DNA of 64,000 bases from G965218495 sp965218495 (GCA_965218495.1 OZ244626.1:868001-932000), one strand, 5' to 3'. Positions 35,832 through 45,386 are shown, counted from the first letter of the stretch. Translations and numbers: made by a program. Notes: generated by a model not told the origin, from the sequence alone.

Positions 35832-38800
35832 ATGGTTCCCGTTTCACTCCGTCTGAAGAATTTCATGAGTTACGGCACCGAGGTGCCGCAACTGGATTTT
35901 GAGCGATTCCATACCGCTTGCCTTTCGGGTGACAATGGCCAGGGCAAGTCTGCGCTCTTGGACGCGATCACGTGGGCGCTCTGGGGCAAGGCGCGCAAGG
36001 CAGCAGGACGCCTCAGCCCTTCACAGGACCTTCTGCGCATCGGGCACGACGAAATGCAAGTCGAGCTCGTGTTTGACCTTGACCACGCACGCTACCGGGT
36101 GATACGCTCGTATCTCGGCTCGCGAGGACGGTCTTTCCTCGAATTGCACGCCTGCAGCAAGGAAGATCAACAATACAAGTCGCTGAGCGGCACCGGAATA
36201 TCGCAGACGCAGAAGGTCATCTCCGACATCGTTGGGCTTGACTATGACACCTTCATTAATTCTGCGTTTCTGCTGCAGGGTCGAAGCGACGAATTCGCAA
36301 ACCGCTCACCCGGCAATCGCAAAGAAATCCTCGTCCGCATCCTCAACTTGGGGCGGTATGAGGAGCTGCGGCGGATGGCATCGGACAAAGCCAAGGAGGC
36401 CGATCGGGCCGCGGAGCAGGCGGATGCAGATGTCGTGCGGATTAGCAGGTCACTAGAAAGCGAACCCAAGTGGACAGCGGAGCAGAAATCGCTGCGGCGC
36501 ACAATTCGAGAAAAGGAGGAAGCAATTGCCAGTGTGAGAAGTCGAGAAATTGAGCTCATTGGCCGCTTGGCCCAGCTCGAAGCCCTTCGAGGTCAGATAG
36601 ACCGCCTGCAGATGGAACTTTCGGTTGCCGACGAGCGCCTGCAGGAATACGCGGATGATGCAGCATCAATACAGACCAGCATTGAAGAAGCAGAGGCGCT
36701 TGTGCAAAGGGCCGATGCCATAAAGCGCAACCATCTCCGCATGCTTTCCCTCCAGAAAGAGCGACAGCAGCTGGATGAGCTCGGCCAGATTCACCTTGGG
36801 ATCGAACGCGAACGCGAACAGAAACTACGAAAGCTAACGGAGCGGCGTCACAAAGCGGAAATCCAGCTGAAAGGACTGGGCAGCCAGCTGAGTGTCAGCA
36901 GGCGTGACCTGCAGGAAGTGAACCGCGCAGAGGAAGAGCTGCCACGCATCAGACGCAGGCAGGGGGCGACCACGGAGGCGGCTCGCCGAGAATCCGTAAT
37001 GCGGAAGGAAAAGGTGCGCGTAGAGGAGCTCAAGGAAAAGGCACGCAAAGCCAGAAACAGCATCGAAAACCAGCGCAGCGTCCTCCTGAGTCGCATGGCG
37101 ACGGTGCAAATGCGCAGGGAGCAGCTTGCGGGTCTCATAGGAAGCGCTGAAGTGCTTGCCACCCGGCAGCGGATGCTGCAGCGCAGGGCTGCGCGCTATA
37201 AAGAGTGCGTGGAGACACGAGAAGCCACGCGCGAAGAAGGAATCAAAGTCGCGGGTGAGCTGAGCACTGCGGAGGGCCGAAGGCAGGGGCGTGAAGAGCA
37301 ACGCGATAAGGCGCGAAAGCAGCTCGACTACCTCAGTATGGAAACCGACGGCAGTTGCCCGACTTGTGGCACGAAACTGACGTCTGACCACCGTGCACAA
37401 GTGCACGCTGAGTTGCAATCGGAGATTACCAGCCTATCAGAATTGCTGGAGCAGGAAGGGCGACTAGAAGCGAGATTGATGAAGCGGCGCATCAAGCTAG
37501 TGGAACGATGGAAAGCGCAAAATAGCGAGGTAGTGGCCATTGAAGAGGCACAGGTGGAACTTGCCGGCGTGGTGGAGCGCCTGGCTCAGCAAGGGCAGTA
37601 CAAGCAGGCGCTTGCAGAAGAGGACGCCAAGCTAACGTCAGCTCGCCAGCAGCTGAAGGAGGAAGGCTTCGCGCAGGAGGCCCGCACCACGCTGACGGTG
37701 CTGGGCCAGGTGCTAGAAAAGGCCGATTTCGACGAAGCTGAGTTTGAACGGGTCCGCCACGAGGCGGCACAATCGCAGCGGTATGCGGAGCTGATGGCCA
37801 AAACCAGGCTACAGATTGCACGCAAGGCTCCGCTGGAGCGCGACACAAAGCGCTTGGAAGAAGAGGAACTAGAGTTGCGCAAGCAACTTGACGACGGAAC
37901 ACTATTCGGTAAGCTATTGGCAAACCTCCGGCATTTGGATGGTCAGCTCAAAACTGTAGGGTATGATCCGGCCAGACTTTACGCCGTCAAGCAAGAGCTT
38001 GAGTCGCTTCAAGATGCCGGCGAAGAGATGACTCGCCTTGCTACGGCTCTGGGAGATCGTGAGAAGCTGAAGAACCGTTTGGATGCAACGCGGGCACGAG
38101 CCCATAAGGCTACCTTGGAACGTGAAGCCAAGGCAAACCAGATTGGCCAAATCAGCGCCAGAATGGTGGGCATGCTAGAATCCGAGACCCAATTGCGTCA
38201 GAGCCGAGAGGAAAGAGACAGGCTCGAAGGCGCGCTGAATTCGCTTCGCGTACAGTATGGCGAGGTTTGCGAGAAGCTTGCAACCGCCGCTCTGCAGCGC
38301 AAGCAGCTCAAAAAGCGTAGGAAAGAGCGCAAGAACTTCAGAACAGACGCTCAGCATTATTCACATCTCATGCAGGCGTTTGGAAAGCATGGTATTCCGT
38401 CGCTGATCATTGAAGAGACGTTGCCGGACATTGAACAACGCGCCGGTAACCTTCTGGAACGCCTGACCGATGGCAAGATGTCTATCCGCATTGACACGCT
38501 GCGCAGCAAGAAGAAAGGCGGCACCATTGAGACGCTCGACATCAAGGTCAATGACGAACTTGGCGAGTATCGCGCTTACGAGACGTTTTCCGGGGGAGAG
38601 GCCTACCGAGTCGACTTTGCGCTCCGTATCGCGCTTTCGCAGCTGCTGGCTGCGCGAATTGGCGTACGAATGCGCATGCTGGTAATTGACGAGGGCTTTG
38701 GTACGCAGGACCAAAGTGGTGTGCAAAACTTGCTGCGGGCTATCGCCGAGGTAAGGAGTGATTTCGACAAGATCTTGGTGATTACACATCTTCCAGAAGT

Positions 38801-38879
38801 GAAAGAGGTTTTTCCTGTACGAATCGAGGTAAAGAAGTACCCCGTTGCCGGAAGTCGCTTCGAGATGATTGGAGTGTAG
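35832..38879 (+). CDS. sbcC: SbcC-like SMC-type ATPase of a nuclease complex
   Basis: 1015 residues. N-terminal Walker A is G-D-N-G-Q-G-K-S (33-40), then a long coiled coil interrupted by the zinc hook C-P-T-C (509-512), a second coil, and the C-terminal ABC signature F-S-G-G-E with Walker B L-V-I-D-E-G-F-G. This is the SbcC/Rad50 arrangement; with SbcD it cuts hairpins and protein-blocked DNA ends. No sbcD is adjacent, so the nuclease subunit must be encoded elsewhere or the protein acts alone. Length matches the family. Confidence 0.92.
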   Translation: MVPVSLRLKNFMSYGTEVPQLDFERFHTACLSGDNGQGKSALLDAITWALWGKARKAAGRLSPSQDLLRIGHDEMQVELVFDLDHARYRVIRSYLGSRGRSFLELHACSKEDQQYKSLSGTGISQTQKVISDIVGLDYDTFINSAFLLQGRSDEFANRSPGNRKEILVRILNLGRYEELRRMASDKAKEADRAAEQADADVVRISRSLESEPKWTAEQKSLRRTIREKEEAIASVRSREIELIGRLAQLEALRGQIDRLQMELSVADERLQEYADDAASIQTSIEEAEALVQRADAIKRNHLRMLSLQKERQQLDELGQIHLGIEREREQKLRKLTERRHKAEIQLKGLGSQLSVSRRDLQEVNRAEEELPRIRRRQGATTEAARRESVMRKEKVRVEELKEKARKARNSIENQRSVLLSRMATVQMRREQLAGLIGSAEVLATRQRMLQRRAARYKECVETREATREEGIKVAGELSTAEGRRQGREEQRDKARKQLDYLSMETDGSCPTCGTKLTSDHRAQVHAELQSEITSLSELLEQEGRLEARLMKRRIKLVERWKAQNSEVVAIEEAQVELAGVVERLAQQGQYKQALAEEDAKLTSARQQLKEEGFAQEARTTLTVLGQVLEKADFDEAEFERVRHEAAQSQRYAELMAKTRLQIARKAPLERDTKRLEEEELELRKQLDDGTLFGKLLANLRHLDGQLKTVGYDPARLYAVKQELESLQDAGEEMTRLATALGDREKLKNRLDATRARAHKATLEREAKANQIGQISARMVGMLESETQLRQSREERDRLEGALNSLRVQYGEVCEKLATAALQRKQLKKRRKERKNFRTDAQHYSHLMQAFGKHGIPSLIIEETLPDIEQRAGNLLERLTDGKMSIRIDTLRSKKKGGTIETLDIKVNDELGEYRAYETFSGGEAYRVDFALRIALSQLLAARIGVRMRMLVIDEGFGTQDQSGVQNLLRAIAEVRSDFDKILVITHLPEVKEVFPVRIEVKKYPVAGSRFEMIGV

Positions 38880-39084
38880 GTTGGGACGGCATGTTGTAGC
38901 ACTCACGGCTTGGGTCGTCCTGCGGACAACCGGGGCTCTGCGTTGCTGCCCCGCCGATACATGCACCGTGTCGATGCTTTTAGTCACATTGGGCTTCTAC
39001 AATGTACTCCTAATATGGCCCTTGCAAGCTAAATTGCGCCGATGTACCGGCTCGAGAAACACACTAGTATAGAGGAAACGGTCA

Positions 39085-39426
39085 GTGAATAGTCCTGTAG
39101 GAATCAAGAAGCTATACTATTCAATCGGCGAAATTGCTGCGATTGTGGGTGAAGAGCCACACGTGCTGCGCTTCTGGGAATCAGAATTTGACCAATTGAA
39201 GCCACGAAGAAACAGGGCGGGCCGACGCATCTACACGAAAGACGACTTGATGATGGTAGAGCGTATATGGCATCTGCTAAAGGTGGAAAAATACACGCTT
39301 GAAGGGGCAAAGCAGGTGTTACAGCGCGGCGGCGGCCCGCGCGGCCGCGACGAAATGCGTCGAGAGTTGCAGCGGCTACGTGCCTTTCTGGAGAACATTG
39401 CACGCCAGTTGAGCGTTGATAAATAG
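39085..39426 (+). CDS. MerR-family transcriptional regulator
   Basis: 113 residues from GTG 39085. The winged helix reads Y-Y-S-I-G-E-I-A-A-I-V-G-E-E-P-H-V-L-R-F-W-E-S-E-F, which is the MerR DNA-binding domain, with P-R-R-N-R-A-G-R-R-I-Y for the wing and a short helical C-terminus. It lacks an effector-binding domain, as is common for small Bacteroidota MerR proteins. Two bases separate its stop from the tRNA-Pro gene. Confidence 0.9.
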   Translation: MNSPVGIKKLYYSIGEIAAIVGEEPHVLRFWESEFDQLKPRRNRAGRRIYTKDDLMMVERIWHLLKVEKYTLEGAKQVLQRGGGPRGRDEMRRELQRLRAFLENIARQLSVDK

Positions 39427-39428
39427 CA

Positions 39429-39505
39429 CGGGACGTAGCGCAGCCAGGTAGCGCACTTCAATGGGGTTGAAGGGGTCGCGAGTTCGAATCTCGCCGTCCC
39501 GACCA
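39429..39505 (+). tRNA. tRNA-Pro (anticodon GGG)
   Basis: A 77-nt cloverleaf with encoded CCA. Acceptor stem cgggacg pairs with cgtcccg, D-stem gcgc/gcgc, anticodon stem cttca/tgaag with loop atggggt giving anticodon GGG, and T-arm with gttcgaatc. The C1-G72 pair is typical of bacterial tRNA-Pro. It decodes CCC and CCU. Confidence 0.96.
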
Positions 39506-39723
39506 AAGTAGATATTCGTGGTGGCAGGCGCATGGAGGAAGCTATTCGTCTTGGAGTCAGGATACTCTTGGTGGTACGGCGGCAATTTGGTGCATCCGGT
39601 GACTTGCAGCAGGGCGCACACGGCTCGGCGCTCCGTTATTGGTCGATGTTGGACTCGTATTGGCGGGACGCTAGCAGACGAGGTCAATTCGTAAATTAGG
39701 GCGTACTTCAACACAGTTTAGAG

Positions 39724-40755
39724 ATGTCTGACAAGGCGCTTTCTGCGGCACAAAAGGCCTTTGTTAGCGACGTGAAGGCTTGGAGAAAGGCGAGCGGGCT
39801 CTCGCTGCGAGAGTTGTCCCGCAAAACGATGATCAATGTGGAGACTCTTGCCGAGTTTGAACGCACAGGCCACTTCAGCAACCCGGTATTCAACAGGGTG
39901 TACCTGCGATCTTTGGCTGGCTCCTACGCCAGGTGTGTAGCCTTGGATGTGTCGGCTATGCACGAGGCGCTGGACCAGACGCTCAATAATGACTATGACG
40001 GCGCGCTAGGGCGCCGCTTGCGTGGAGTGGAGCTCGAGGTTCCCCGCGAGTCCGAGTCGAAACCCGACTCAGAACCCAAGCCAGCAGGTGCGTCTGTGTC
40101 GGAATCCGCACCGGGTCCGGCACATGACGAGACACCTGCTCAGGTCCAGGAACCCCGCAAGGAAGATGCTGAGCCCCGTGCGCCCGAGACACCAAAAGGG
40201 CGCCCTCACCGTGGCGTACGCAATCCGCTTCGGCGGTATGGTAGCTACCGGCGTTCTCTCGGAATTGGCATTCGGCCCAGAATGGTGGGCATCGCGATCG
40301 TGGCCTTGCTAGTGGTCATCGTAGTAATTCTGTTTGTTCTATCCCTCGGCCAGGGATCTGAGAATCCTGTAGGAGCACTTCAGCCAATGGTGCCAGCAGT
40401 TACCGCGGAGGAGGCTGCGGCGCTACCGAGCAAAACGCTGCCGGACTCGTTCTACGTTATCGTCCATGCGGCATACGGGAAAGTTGAAGGCATAGACGTC
40501 GAAGCCGACGGAGCTTTCCGCTTTCGGTGTTGGATTGAACTGGATGCTGCCAAGGCCTTTGTTGCCACGGACTCCTTGGAACTGGGTAGCCAGCTCAATC
40601 GGATTCGGCTCTTTGTTGATGGCTACGAGATACCCATAGACACTTTGCGTGTCCCGTTCATTCTAAGGCGCTCTTTTCTTGAGTCTGCAGACCTGCTTGC
40701 AGCAGTGCCTCCCGCGAGTATCGACACAGTCGATAGAGCAACTATTAGCTGCTAG
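39724..40755 (+). CDS. RodZ-like helix-turn-helix membrane protein
   Basis: 343 residues. An N-terminal Cro/RodZ-type helix-turn-helix (about 10-75, L-R-E-L-S-R-K-T-M-I then V-Y-L-R-S-L-A-G-S-Y) is followed by a Pro/Glu-rich linker, a basic patch, one membrane helix (about 187-208) and a beta-rich periplasmic domain. This matches RodZ, the cytoskeletal partner that links MreB to cell-wall synthesis. The last 11 bases overlap the 3' end of the convergent ROK gene. Confidence 0.82.
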   Translation: MSDKALSAAQKAFVSDVKAWRKASGLSLRELSRKTMINVETLAEFERTGHFSNPVFNRVYLRSLAGSYARCVALDVSAMHEALDQTLNNDYDGALGRRLRGVELEVPRESESKPDSEPKPAGASVSESAPGPAHDETPAQVQEPRKEDAEPRAPETPKGRPHRGVRNPLRRYGSYRRSLGIGIRPRMVGIAIVALLVVIVVILFVLSLGQGSENPVGALQPMVPAVTAEEAAALPSKTLPDSFYVIVHAAYGKVEGIDVEADGAFRFRCWIELDAAKAFVATDSLELGSQLNRIRLFVDGYEIPIDTLRVPFILRRSFLESADLLAAVPPASIDTVDRATISC

Positions 40756-41653
40756 CGCCAGCGGCCATCAACAGTGCACCTATCAGTGGCGCGTCATGTT
40801 CTAATGCGGCGGTAACCACCATGGGTGGGCACGGAAGCGCGCTGCGAAGCACCGTTTGGATTCGGTCTGTTACGCGCTTTTGGCTTAACCCAATCGATCC
40901 TCCCAGGATTAGCCGATCGGGATCAATAATGCTCCCTATCGCCACGGCGGCTTGCGCCAGATAGTCCTCAGCGCGCCGCACCAAGCGCTCCGCATCAGGG
41001 TTGCCTCGACTAGCAGCCTCAAAAACCTGCTCCGCATCTGCGGAGCTGCCGGTGATTGCCGTCCATTGCTCCGCCAGACCCATGCCGGCAGCGGTGCGTT
41101 CCAAGCACCCGTTGGGTTTCCAGTCACGATCAAGGTGGACAGGATCTGGAATAATGTTGCCGATCTCACCAGCGGAGTGATGAGCCCCTTCAATCAACTG
41201 ACCGCCAATAACTACTCCCGCAGAGACTCCGGTGCTGATCGTCATGTAGACGAGGGAGCGGCATCCCAGCCCCGCTCCGCAGGTAGCTTCGGCTATAGCT
41301 GCAGCGTTGACGTCATTGCCTACGCGGACTGGAACCTTGAGCCGAGATTGGAGAAGGTCCGCTAGGGGTACCTCCACCCAACCCGGAAGGTTAGCCGCGT
41401 CGAGTACTATTCCACGCTGTTCATCTGTCATGCCAGGCACAGCGCATCCTGCTGCGCACAGCCGACCCGGGCCCACTGGGCTCAGGCAATTCGATACAGT
41501 GCGCGCGACTAGTGCCACAAGGGATTCCACACCCGGTTTGGGAGTTGGTGAGGTGCGCCTTGCAAGGATGTGGCTGGGCGCCTGCAGCGGGGCAAGTGCT
41601 ACGCGGGTATTTGTACCCCCGATGTCAACACCGGCAATAAGCGGTAAAGGCAC
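40745..41653 (-). CDS. ROK-family sugar kinase (glucokinase-like)
   Basis: 302 residues from GTG 41653. The phosphate loop is G-V-D-I-G-G-T-N-T-R, catalytic aspartate in V-G-N-D-V-N-A-A, S-T-G-V-S-A-G, and S-A-G-E-I-G-N where most ROK kinases have G-E-I-G-H. The zinc cysteine block is reduced to N-G-C-L-E. It starts two bases after the stop of the DUF1080 gene and is the last member of an operon that formerly began with the PVC-type haem gene, so it may phosphorylate the sugar released there. Confidence 0.83.
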   Translation of the reverse strand: MPLPLIAGVDIGGTNTRVALAPLQAPSHILARRTSPTPKPGVESLVALVARTVSNCLSPVGPGRLCAAGCAVPGMTDEQRGIVLDAANLPGWVEVPLADLLQSRLKVPVRVGNDVNAAAIAEATCGAGLGCRSLVYMTISTGVSAGVVIGGQLIEGAHHSAGEIGNIIPDPVHLDRDWKPNGCLERTAAGMGLAEQWTAITGSSADAEQVFEAASRGNPDAERLVRRAEDYLAQAAVAIGSIIDPDRLILGGSIGLSQKRVTDRIQTVLRSALPCPPMVVTAALEHDAPLIGALLMAAGASS

Positions 41654-41655
41654 CT

Positions 41656-42396
41656 TCAGAGCTCACGCACCCAGATGTTGCGATACCGGGTAGGCTCGTT
41701 GTGGTCCTGGAGCAGGAGTGGGAGCCTGTCTGCGTGCGCCTCGTAGGGCGGGCGAGACTTGTGACCTGTGGGGCCGGTAAGCGCAACATTGTCCTGTATT
41801 AGTACGCCGTTGTGCAAGACGGTGACGCGTGCCAGCGTGACCGCGTTGCCATCGTCGTCAAAATGTGGGCGACGAAAGACTATGTCGTAAGTCTGCCATT
41901 CGCCAGGCGGGCGGCTTGCGTTGACCAGCGGCGGATACTGGCCATAGACAGATCCAGCCTGACCATCGGGATAGGTGGCGTTCTCGTACGAGTTAAGAAC
42001 CTGCACTTCGTACGTATTCATGAGGTAAACGCCGCTGTTGCCGCTGTTTTGGCCTTCGCCGCTGTTGGGTGTCGCCCATTCTATGTGCAGCTGGATGTCG
42101 CCGAAACCCTGCTTGGTCATGATGGCTCCACCGGCTACTTCCATGTACCCGCCCATGATGGTCCACGAAGCCTCTCTGCCGTCCCGGTGCTGCCACTGTG
42201 AAAGGTTGGACCCACCAAAGAGCACAATGGCATCGGAGGGAGCACCTCCCATAGTGCCGGGCGAAACAATGGGGGGCTGCGGGCGGTCGAGATCATGTAC
42301 ACCCCAAGCGCTGAGGTCCGGGATCTGAGCTGCCGCCTGCATCGCAATCAGGAGCAGCACTGACAAGAGCCCAAGCCGAGTAAGCCTCGTAATCAT
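41656..42396 (-). CDS. DUF1080 (3-keto-disaccharide hydrolase-like) exported protein
   Basis: 246 residues from ATG 42396; an upstream TTG at 42429 would add residues ahead of the signal peptide. The signal ends at M-Q-A-A-A-Q. The DUF1080 concanavalin-like fold is visible from D-A-I-V-L-F-G-G-S-N-L-S-Q-W through F-G-D-I-Q-L-H-I-E-W, N-S-G-E-G-Q-N-S-G-N-S-G-V-Y-L and Y-E-V-Q-V-L-N-S. Proteins of this family hydrolyse 3-keto-glycosides in other bacteria. It was probably the gene directly after the PVC-type haem gene before an IS1595 unit landed between them. Confidence 0.87.
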   Translation of the reverse strand: MITRLTRLGLLSVLLLIAMQAAAQIPDLSAWGVHDLDRPQPPIVSPGTMGGAPSDAIVLFGGSNLSQWQHRDGREASWTIMGGYMEVAGGAIMTKQGFGDIQLHIEWATPNSGEGQNSGNSGVYLMNTYEVQVLNSYENATYPDGQAGSVYGQYPPLVNASRPPGEWQTYDIVFRRPHFDDDGNAVTLARVTVLHNGVLIQDNVALTGPTGHKSRPPYEAHADRLPLLLQDHNEPTRYRNIWVREL

Positions 42397-42499
42397 AACG
42401 TGAAGGAGATTGTGCAGTGGAGAAGGCAAAATTTAGGGAATTACATAGAAAAGTAGAGGTGGCGTGGAGCCACGGAGCCGCGTTGAATCGATCCCGATT

Positions 42500-42667
42500 C
42501 TACGCCTTCCGTTGCCGTTCCCTAACCTTGCGAGCTACTTCCGGGTTCGTCGGGCGAATCAATGCTCGCGCCAAGTCTTCCGGCATTCGCCCGCCGTAAC
42601 GAGGGTTGACGGCCGGACGCTTACTCCAGTCGGTCGTGTCTTGTCTCTCTTCCGTCGGTTCTTTCAT
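42500..42667 (-). CDS. Small NPRYGGR-motif protein (Doc-linked copy)
   Basis: 55 residues from ATG 42667 (a TTG at 42697 would add ten). It is charged at both ends and carries P-A-V-N-P-R-Y-G-G-R-M-P-E-D-L-A-R-A-L, close to the N-P-R-Y-G-G-R-T-P-x-x-L-x-R motif of the small gene behind the type III restriction gene at 50611. No family is recognised. It is the last gene of the toxin-antitoxin group, 71 bp after doc. A partner, modulator or antitoxin-like role is possible but not shown. Confidence 0.55.
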   Translation of the reverse strand: MKEPTEERQDTTDWSKRPAVNPRYGGRMPEDLARALIRPTNPEVARKVRERQRKA

Positions 42668-42738
42668 CGTATCGGTGCTGGGTAGTGTGACATCCAATTA
42701 CGGGACGGGCACAATAACATGTTGGTGTATGCGCGCAT

Positions 42739-43137
42739 TCATGTACGTTGTTTAACCAAGCGCTTTCGAAACCACTCTGCCAGTTCGTCCAACGCAACCT
42801 CGTGGCATGCCACGTTTGAGATGATCTCCGCCAGATCGAACTCGTACTCAATAACCAATTCGTATCCGCTCTCCATGACAAACCACAAAACAAGATAGTA
42901 AGCAGTTCTCTTGTTGCCATCAACGAATCCGTGATTCAACACAATACTGTGAACCAATGCAGCAGCCTTCACATGGATGGTATGGTAATAGCCGCAGTAC
43001 GGACGGGCAATGGCTGATCGAATCCCGCTTTCGTTTAGGATTCCTGGCGCTCCGCCATCTTCGAGAGCCTTATCGTGGCTCCGAATTGCATCATCGAACG
43101 TGACGCAATAGTGGCTGCCTACCGCTTGGCTAGCCAC
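42739..43137 (-). CDS. doc: Doc-type (death-on-curing) Fic-fold toxin
   Basis: 132 residues from GTG 43137. Motifs follow the Doc/Fic family: V-T-F-D-D-A-I-R-S-H near the start, G-I-L-N-E-S-G-I-R-S-A-I-A-R-P, and the catalytic H-G-F-V-D-G-N-K-R (69-77). Doc of phage P1 has A in place of the G after D and phosphorylates EF-Tu; the canonical D-G-N-K-R here is nearer to AMP-transferring Fic proteins, so the exact activity is open. It overlaps the antitoxin gene by 19 bp. Confidence 0.88.
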   Translation of the reverse strand: MASQAVGSHYCVTFDDAIRSHDKALEDGGAPGILNESGIRSAIARPYCGYYHTIHVKAAALVHSIVLNHGFVDGNKRTAYYLVLWFVMESGYELVIEYEFDLAEIISNVACHEVALDELAEWFRKRLVKQRT

Positions 43138-43343
43138 TCAAGAGCTTTTCGATGTTTCACCGAAATCTCTTCGAGGATGTGCTCCGAAGAGGGTCGCACG
43201 GAGCCTTGACCCTTTGTATCCATCCGGGATTCAGATACGGAGCTAGTATCTCCGTGACTGCCTATTTGCGCAGATTTCGCGTTCGCGGCCTTCCGTGGTG
43301 CGAGTTTCATTTTCATTTCGTCCGATTGGGCCTGAATACGCAT
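43119..43343 (-). CDS. Probable antitoxin of the Doc module
   Basis: 74 residues (or fewer from internal ATGs near 43316), basic at both ends. The C-terminus E-H-I-L-E-E-I-S-V-K-H-R-K-A-L-E-W-L-A-K-R resembles the short helical tails of small proteins found directly before Doc/Fic toxins. No known DNA-binding fold is visible. Identification rests on position: it overlaps doc by 19 bp, the usual antitoxin-first order. Confidence 0.6.
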   Translation of the reverse strand: MRIQAQSDEMKMKLAPRKAANAKSAQIGSHGDTSSVSESRMDTKGQGSVRPSSEHILEEISVKHRKALEWLAKR

Positions 43344-43582
43344 TGCGTTAGGGTGAAGGTATCCCTTTGAATGTCGGCAAGCAAGCTAGCAGAGTACGAA
43401 TGGCTTTCAAAATCATCGTTTGACAGAACGGTCTGCCATTATTTCTACTTGCCAGTGCATTCTCGGTTCAGTGAGTCCGACACATGTCGGGTTGCCTGCC
43501 GAATACGACAGCCGATTCCAAGCGCGACCTCGCGACTCGCGCCGGCGAATAGGCAGGACATGTTGCGTGTCGCATCATTCTT

Positions 43583-44530
43583 CTACGCCACCAAATCCCG
43601 CCATAGTAGCTGTTTGCCTACCATTGCCGCCGCCACATGGCCCATCTGATCAATGGCGTCCAAATGCCGAACGTTGTGCTTACCGGCGGACTGGTTCACG
43701 TAGCGCTGCAAGTGCCTTGGCGATAGCTGGTGGTAGACGCCGTGATAGGCACGTTTCAGGATGGCCCAAAACGATGCTACGTCGTTGGTGTGAGCCTGTC
43801 CGTTCATGTACTCGGATACCGAGTGTTTCACTGCTCCGTGATTTGGTGGACCCTTGTACGCACGGGCATCGTCCGTATAGACCTTCGCATCGTCTTGGGT
43901 AGCTTCACTCACGAATTCCTTGAGCGTAGGCCCGTCAGTTTGCTGCGCTACCTTGGCCGCCACGTTTCCAGTAGCCTGTTCACGTGCGCCTACACCCGCC
44001 GTCTTGCCTACTGGTCCACGTCCCAGATTGGCTTTCTTGTGCGCGTGCTTGTTGCGTTCCAGGCCGCCCACGTACTCTCGTCCAATTCGACCGGGCCTTC
44101 AAACTCAATTAGTTCGTCCAGCCAGAACGCTTCGCGAATGCGCTGCAACATGAACCAAGCTGTCGCTTGCGTCACGCCGATGCCCCTGTGGAGCTTTATG
44201 CTGGACACGCCCTTCAGGCTGGTCATTTCGATGTAGATTGCCCACACCCAATTCAGCATCTGTATCTTGCTAGACTGGATGGCCGTGCCGGTTTTGCAAG
44301 AGAAATACCGCTTACATCCTCTGCACTGATACGGCATGGACTTGTGTGTCTGCCGGGTACGTGTCGTCACTGCCGCACCGTACGCAACAACGGTTGCCGT
44401 CCGGCTATACGATCAATTCAAACCACTTGATCGCTGTCGATTCGTTGGGAAACACCTGGGCGAGCTGGATAATCGTAGTGCCTTCGCGGTTGAAGCGTTC
44501 CGGCGTGATTCCCGTGTACGTCTTTGCCAT
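43583..44530 (-). pseudogene. IS1595-family transposase pseudogene
   Basis: Similar along its length to the intact transposase at 45470-46441. Reading starts at ATG 44528-44530 (I-I-Q-L-A-Q-V-F-P-N-E-S), meets TAG at 44405-44407 where the intact copy has Trp (W-P-D-G), changes frame near 44350 within the zinc-ribbon region, and changes frame again near 44070 in D-E-S/Y-V-G-G, where the first catalytic aspartate lies. The remainder (H-S-V-S-E-Y-M-N-G-Q-A-H-T-N to the end) is recognisable. One nonsense change and two frameshifts mean the gene is dead. Confidence 0.9.
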
Positions 44531-44613
44531 GATCGTGGCCGTTTCATCTAATACCTTATGCGGCATCCTCGCGGACAGGTGTCAACTTTGGTATATAATT
44601 TCCCAAATTTGCC

Positions 44614-45378
44614 TTAATGATTCGAAAGAAACGCTAGCAGGTCCGCCACCGCATCTTCGCCAACGCCCTCAAGTAATTCCGGAGGCATCGCACTTGCGGC
44701 AATGGCGGTCATGGAAGCGATGTCTGCACGCGGCACGGAGTACGATGCTTGCTGTGTGGCCACCAAGATTGCGGCTGGAGATTCCGAGGCTACGATGCCT
44801 TGAAGGCGGCTGCCGTCCCTTCGCTCTATCACCCACTGCTCATAGCCGCTTGCTACCGACCGGTTAGGGTCGATGATTTTGTCCAGCAGCGCCTGACGCG
44901 GCCAATGCTGTACCGTAGCCAGGTCGGGTCCCAGTTGCCCGGTGCCTGTCCCGCCGGCTTCGTGGCACAAGGCGCATAGTGCAAGGAAGACATCCTCCCC
45001 GCGGGCAGCATTGCCTGGAAGCGCCGGCACCCTGGATGACACAGCAGTGTAGTCGCCCAGGCGAAGCAGAGCACGCGCCCTGGAGCGCACTGGCTCGCGT
45101 GTATCGCGCATCAGTCGCACGCGGTAGCGCCAAGGTAATTCACCTGGCTGCACCTGCCCCTTCTCCAAAGCCTCTACCAAGAGGGCTGCGCGTGCATTGG
45201 AATCAAATATGGCTAATGCTTCCTCGCGCAAGGCCGGGGTAAAAGTGTGCCACGCTTGAAGTATCGTCCGAGCCGGAGCGTCGCCCTGGGCGCCATGCAT
45301 CGCTTTTATCGCGCTGCGCCGAACTGCAAGTGAATCGGCAGATACCGCGATGGAGGCCAACAGGTCACCATGCCCTTC
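44614..45378 (-). pseudogene. 3' fragment of PVC-type haem protein gene (HEAT end plus cytochrome c domain)
   Basis: The minus-strand frame enters at the insertion point (45378, E-G-H-G-D-L-L-A-S-I-A-V) and runs to TAA at 44614-44616. It encodes the last helical repeats and a class I cytochrome c domain with C-A-L-C-H followed by G-P-D-L-A-T and N-R-S-V-A-S-G-Y. It is the missing end of the gene at 59413-61579: after removal of the intervening DNA and one copy of GGCTAGGC, codons continue in frame as L-L-G-L-A then E-G-H-G-D. Without its 5' part it has no start or export signal. Confidence 0.9.
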
Positions 45379-45386
45379 GGCTAGGC
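45379..45386. repeat. 8-bp target duplication of the IS4-type element, left copy
   Basis: GGCTAGGC immediately outside the left inverted repeat; the identical sequence lies at 59413-59420 outside the right repeat. Both copies are in codons of the interrupted haem-protein gene. Confidence 0.93.

Larger units (their letters stand above)
42436..44604. mobile_element. Decayed IS1595-type unit carrying a Doc toxin-antitoxin module
   Basis: The left end reads GGGAATTACATAGAAAAGT (42436-) and the right end, on the other strand, GGGAAATTATATACCAAAGT (44604-). These match over most positions with one gap, an imperfect inverted repeat of IS1595 type (both start GGG and contain TTAnATA). Inside are a frameshifted IS1595-family transposase at the right end and, downstream on its strand, the antitoxin, Doc toxin and a small NPRYGGR protein. 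Flanks share only AAATTT, so no exact target duplication is claimed. The unit lies nine bases after the stop of the haem-protein gene and 39 bp before the DUF1080 start. Confidence 0.5.

Noticed and set aside
39376..39714. Minus-strand open frame containing G-E-I-R-T-R-D-P
   Set aside because: This is the well-known spurious translation of a tRNA gene; the tRNA-Pro at 39429-39505 explains it.
42428..44612. AAATTT on both sides of the decayed IS1595 unit as a target duplication
   Set aside because: Only six A/T bases agree and the eight-base flanks differ, so an exact duplication cannot be claimed.
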